From assembly GCA_036380925.1 (NCBI GenBank), contig DASVDW010000201.1:1-5256 (forward strand): a stretch of DNA of 5,256 nt. Reading direction: 5' to 3'. This document shows positions 5,104 to 5,256 of the stretch, in pieces (position 1 is the stretch's first letter; every line of letters begins with the position of its first letter). Both the position numbers and the translations under genes were made by a program. Origin of the DNA: JAICLV01 sp036380925. Lineage in GTDB: Bacteria; Actinomycetota; Actinomycetes; Acidothermales; Acidothermaceae. The notes beneath the pieces are model-generated. The model was not told the origin of the DNA, made no database searches, and saw only the letters and a list, made by a program, of their open reading frames with translations.

Positions 5104-5256
5104 TCAATCAGGCATCGGGTCCTTCGTCGCGGCTGCCGCTGCGGCATGGGAGTCTGCTTCCGGCTCGAGCAACCGTCGCACCCGCGCCGCGTCGTCCGCG
5201 TTGGTGAGGATGCCCAGCTGATCGCCCGGCTCGACGACCGTGTCGCCGCGCGGCGT
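5104..5256 (-). CDS. C-terminal end of a probable TrkA-C/RCK-domain protein (runs off right edge)
   Basis: Only the last 50 residues are visible, ending in TGA at 5106-5104. The stretch PRGDTVVEPGDQLGILTNAD followed by a helix, DAARVRRLLEP, resembles the end of TrkA-C (RCK C-terminal) domains, where a G-D-T/x-x-x-x-G-D-x-L strand pair precedes a closing helix. Such domains bind nucleotide ligands such as c-di-AMP and gate potassium channels, K+/H+ antiporters and related transporters. An Ala-rich, probably disordered tail of about 20 residues follows. The gene is convergent with the cell-wall-binding protein. The rest, including any membrane domain, lies outside the window, so channel, antiporter or soluble regulator cannot be separated. 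Confidence 0.6.
   Translation of the reverse strand, partial: TPRGDTVVEPGDQLGILTNADDAARVRRLLEPEADSHAAAAAATKDPMPD

Noticed and set aside
4188..5147. Antisense ORF of 319 codons opposite the CWB2 repeats
   Set aside because: Low-complexity Arg/Gly-rich product fully opposite a convincing gene; long antisense ORFs are expected in such GC-rich DNA.

Overview
The window is chromosomal DNA from a high-GC Gram-positive bacterium, most likely an actinobacterium. The grounds are very high GC with strong G/C preference at third codon positions, several GTG starts, a likely F420-dependent PPOX-fold enzyme, a menaquinone-type UbiA prenyltransferase, an exported protein with CWB2 cell-wall-binding repeats, and start codons lying 6-7 nt after TANNNT -10 boxes (leaderless transcription). 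Genus cannot be fixed from the sequence. I see no RNA genes, CRISPR, insertion sequences, phage genes or attachment sites.

Layout: (1) 1-411, minus: N-terminal 137 residues of an aldo/keto reductase that runs off the left edge. (2) 451-1497, minus: a nine-helix UbiA/MenA-like prenyltransferase, same direction as the reductase and 39 bp upstream of it. (3) 1498-1655: divergent intergenic region, which may hold a small minus-strand ORF ending 9 nt before the prenyltransferase. (4) 1656-2063, plus: PPOX-class, probably F420-dependent, oxidoreductase. (5) 2104-2802, plus: YgeA-like aspartate/glutamate racemase family enzyme. (6) 2803-3071: noncoding or decayed stretch with a possible gene remnant, then a candidate promoter. 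(7) 3072-5066, plus: exported 664-residue protein with signal peptide, seven YVTN-type beta-propeller blades and three CWB2 repeats. (8) a hairpin at 5068-5084 between convergent genes. (9) 5104-5256, minus: C-terminal 50 residues of a probable TrkA-C/RCK-type protein.

The genes do not form an evident pathway: they look like housekeeping and redox neighbours plus one cell-surface protein. I find no convincing new multi-gene system. The points most worth a second look are the shared leaderless promoter geometry of three genes, the loss of a normally conserved aspartate in the prenyltransferase motif, the 11-bp perfect inverted repeat near the start of the racemase gene, the vicinal cysteine pair in the otherwise cysteine-free surface protein, and two stretches with coding-like base use that no full gene explains.
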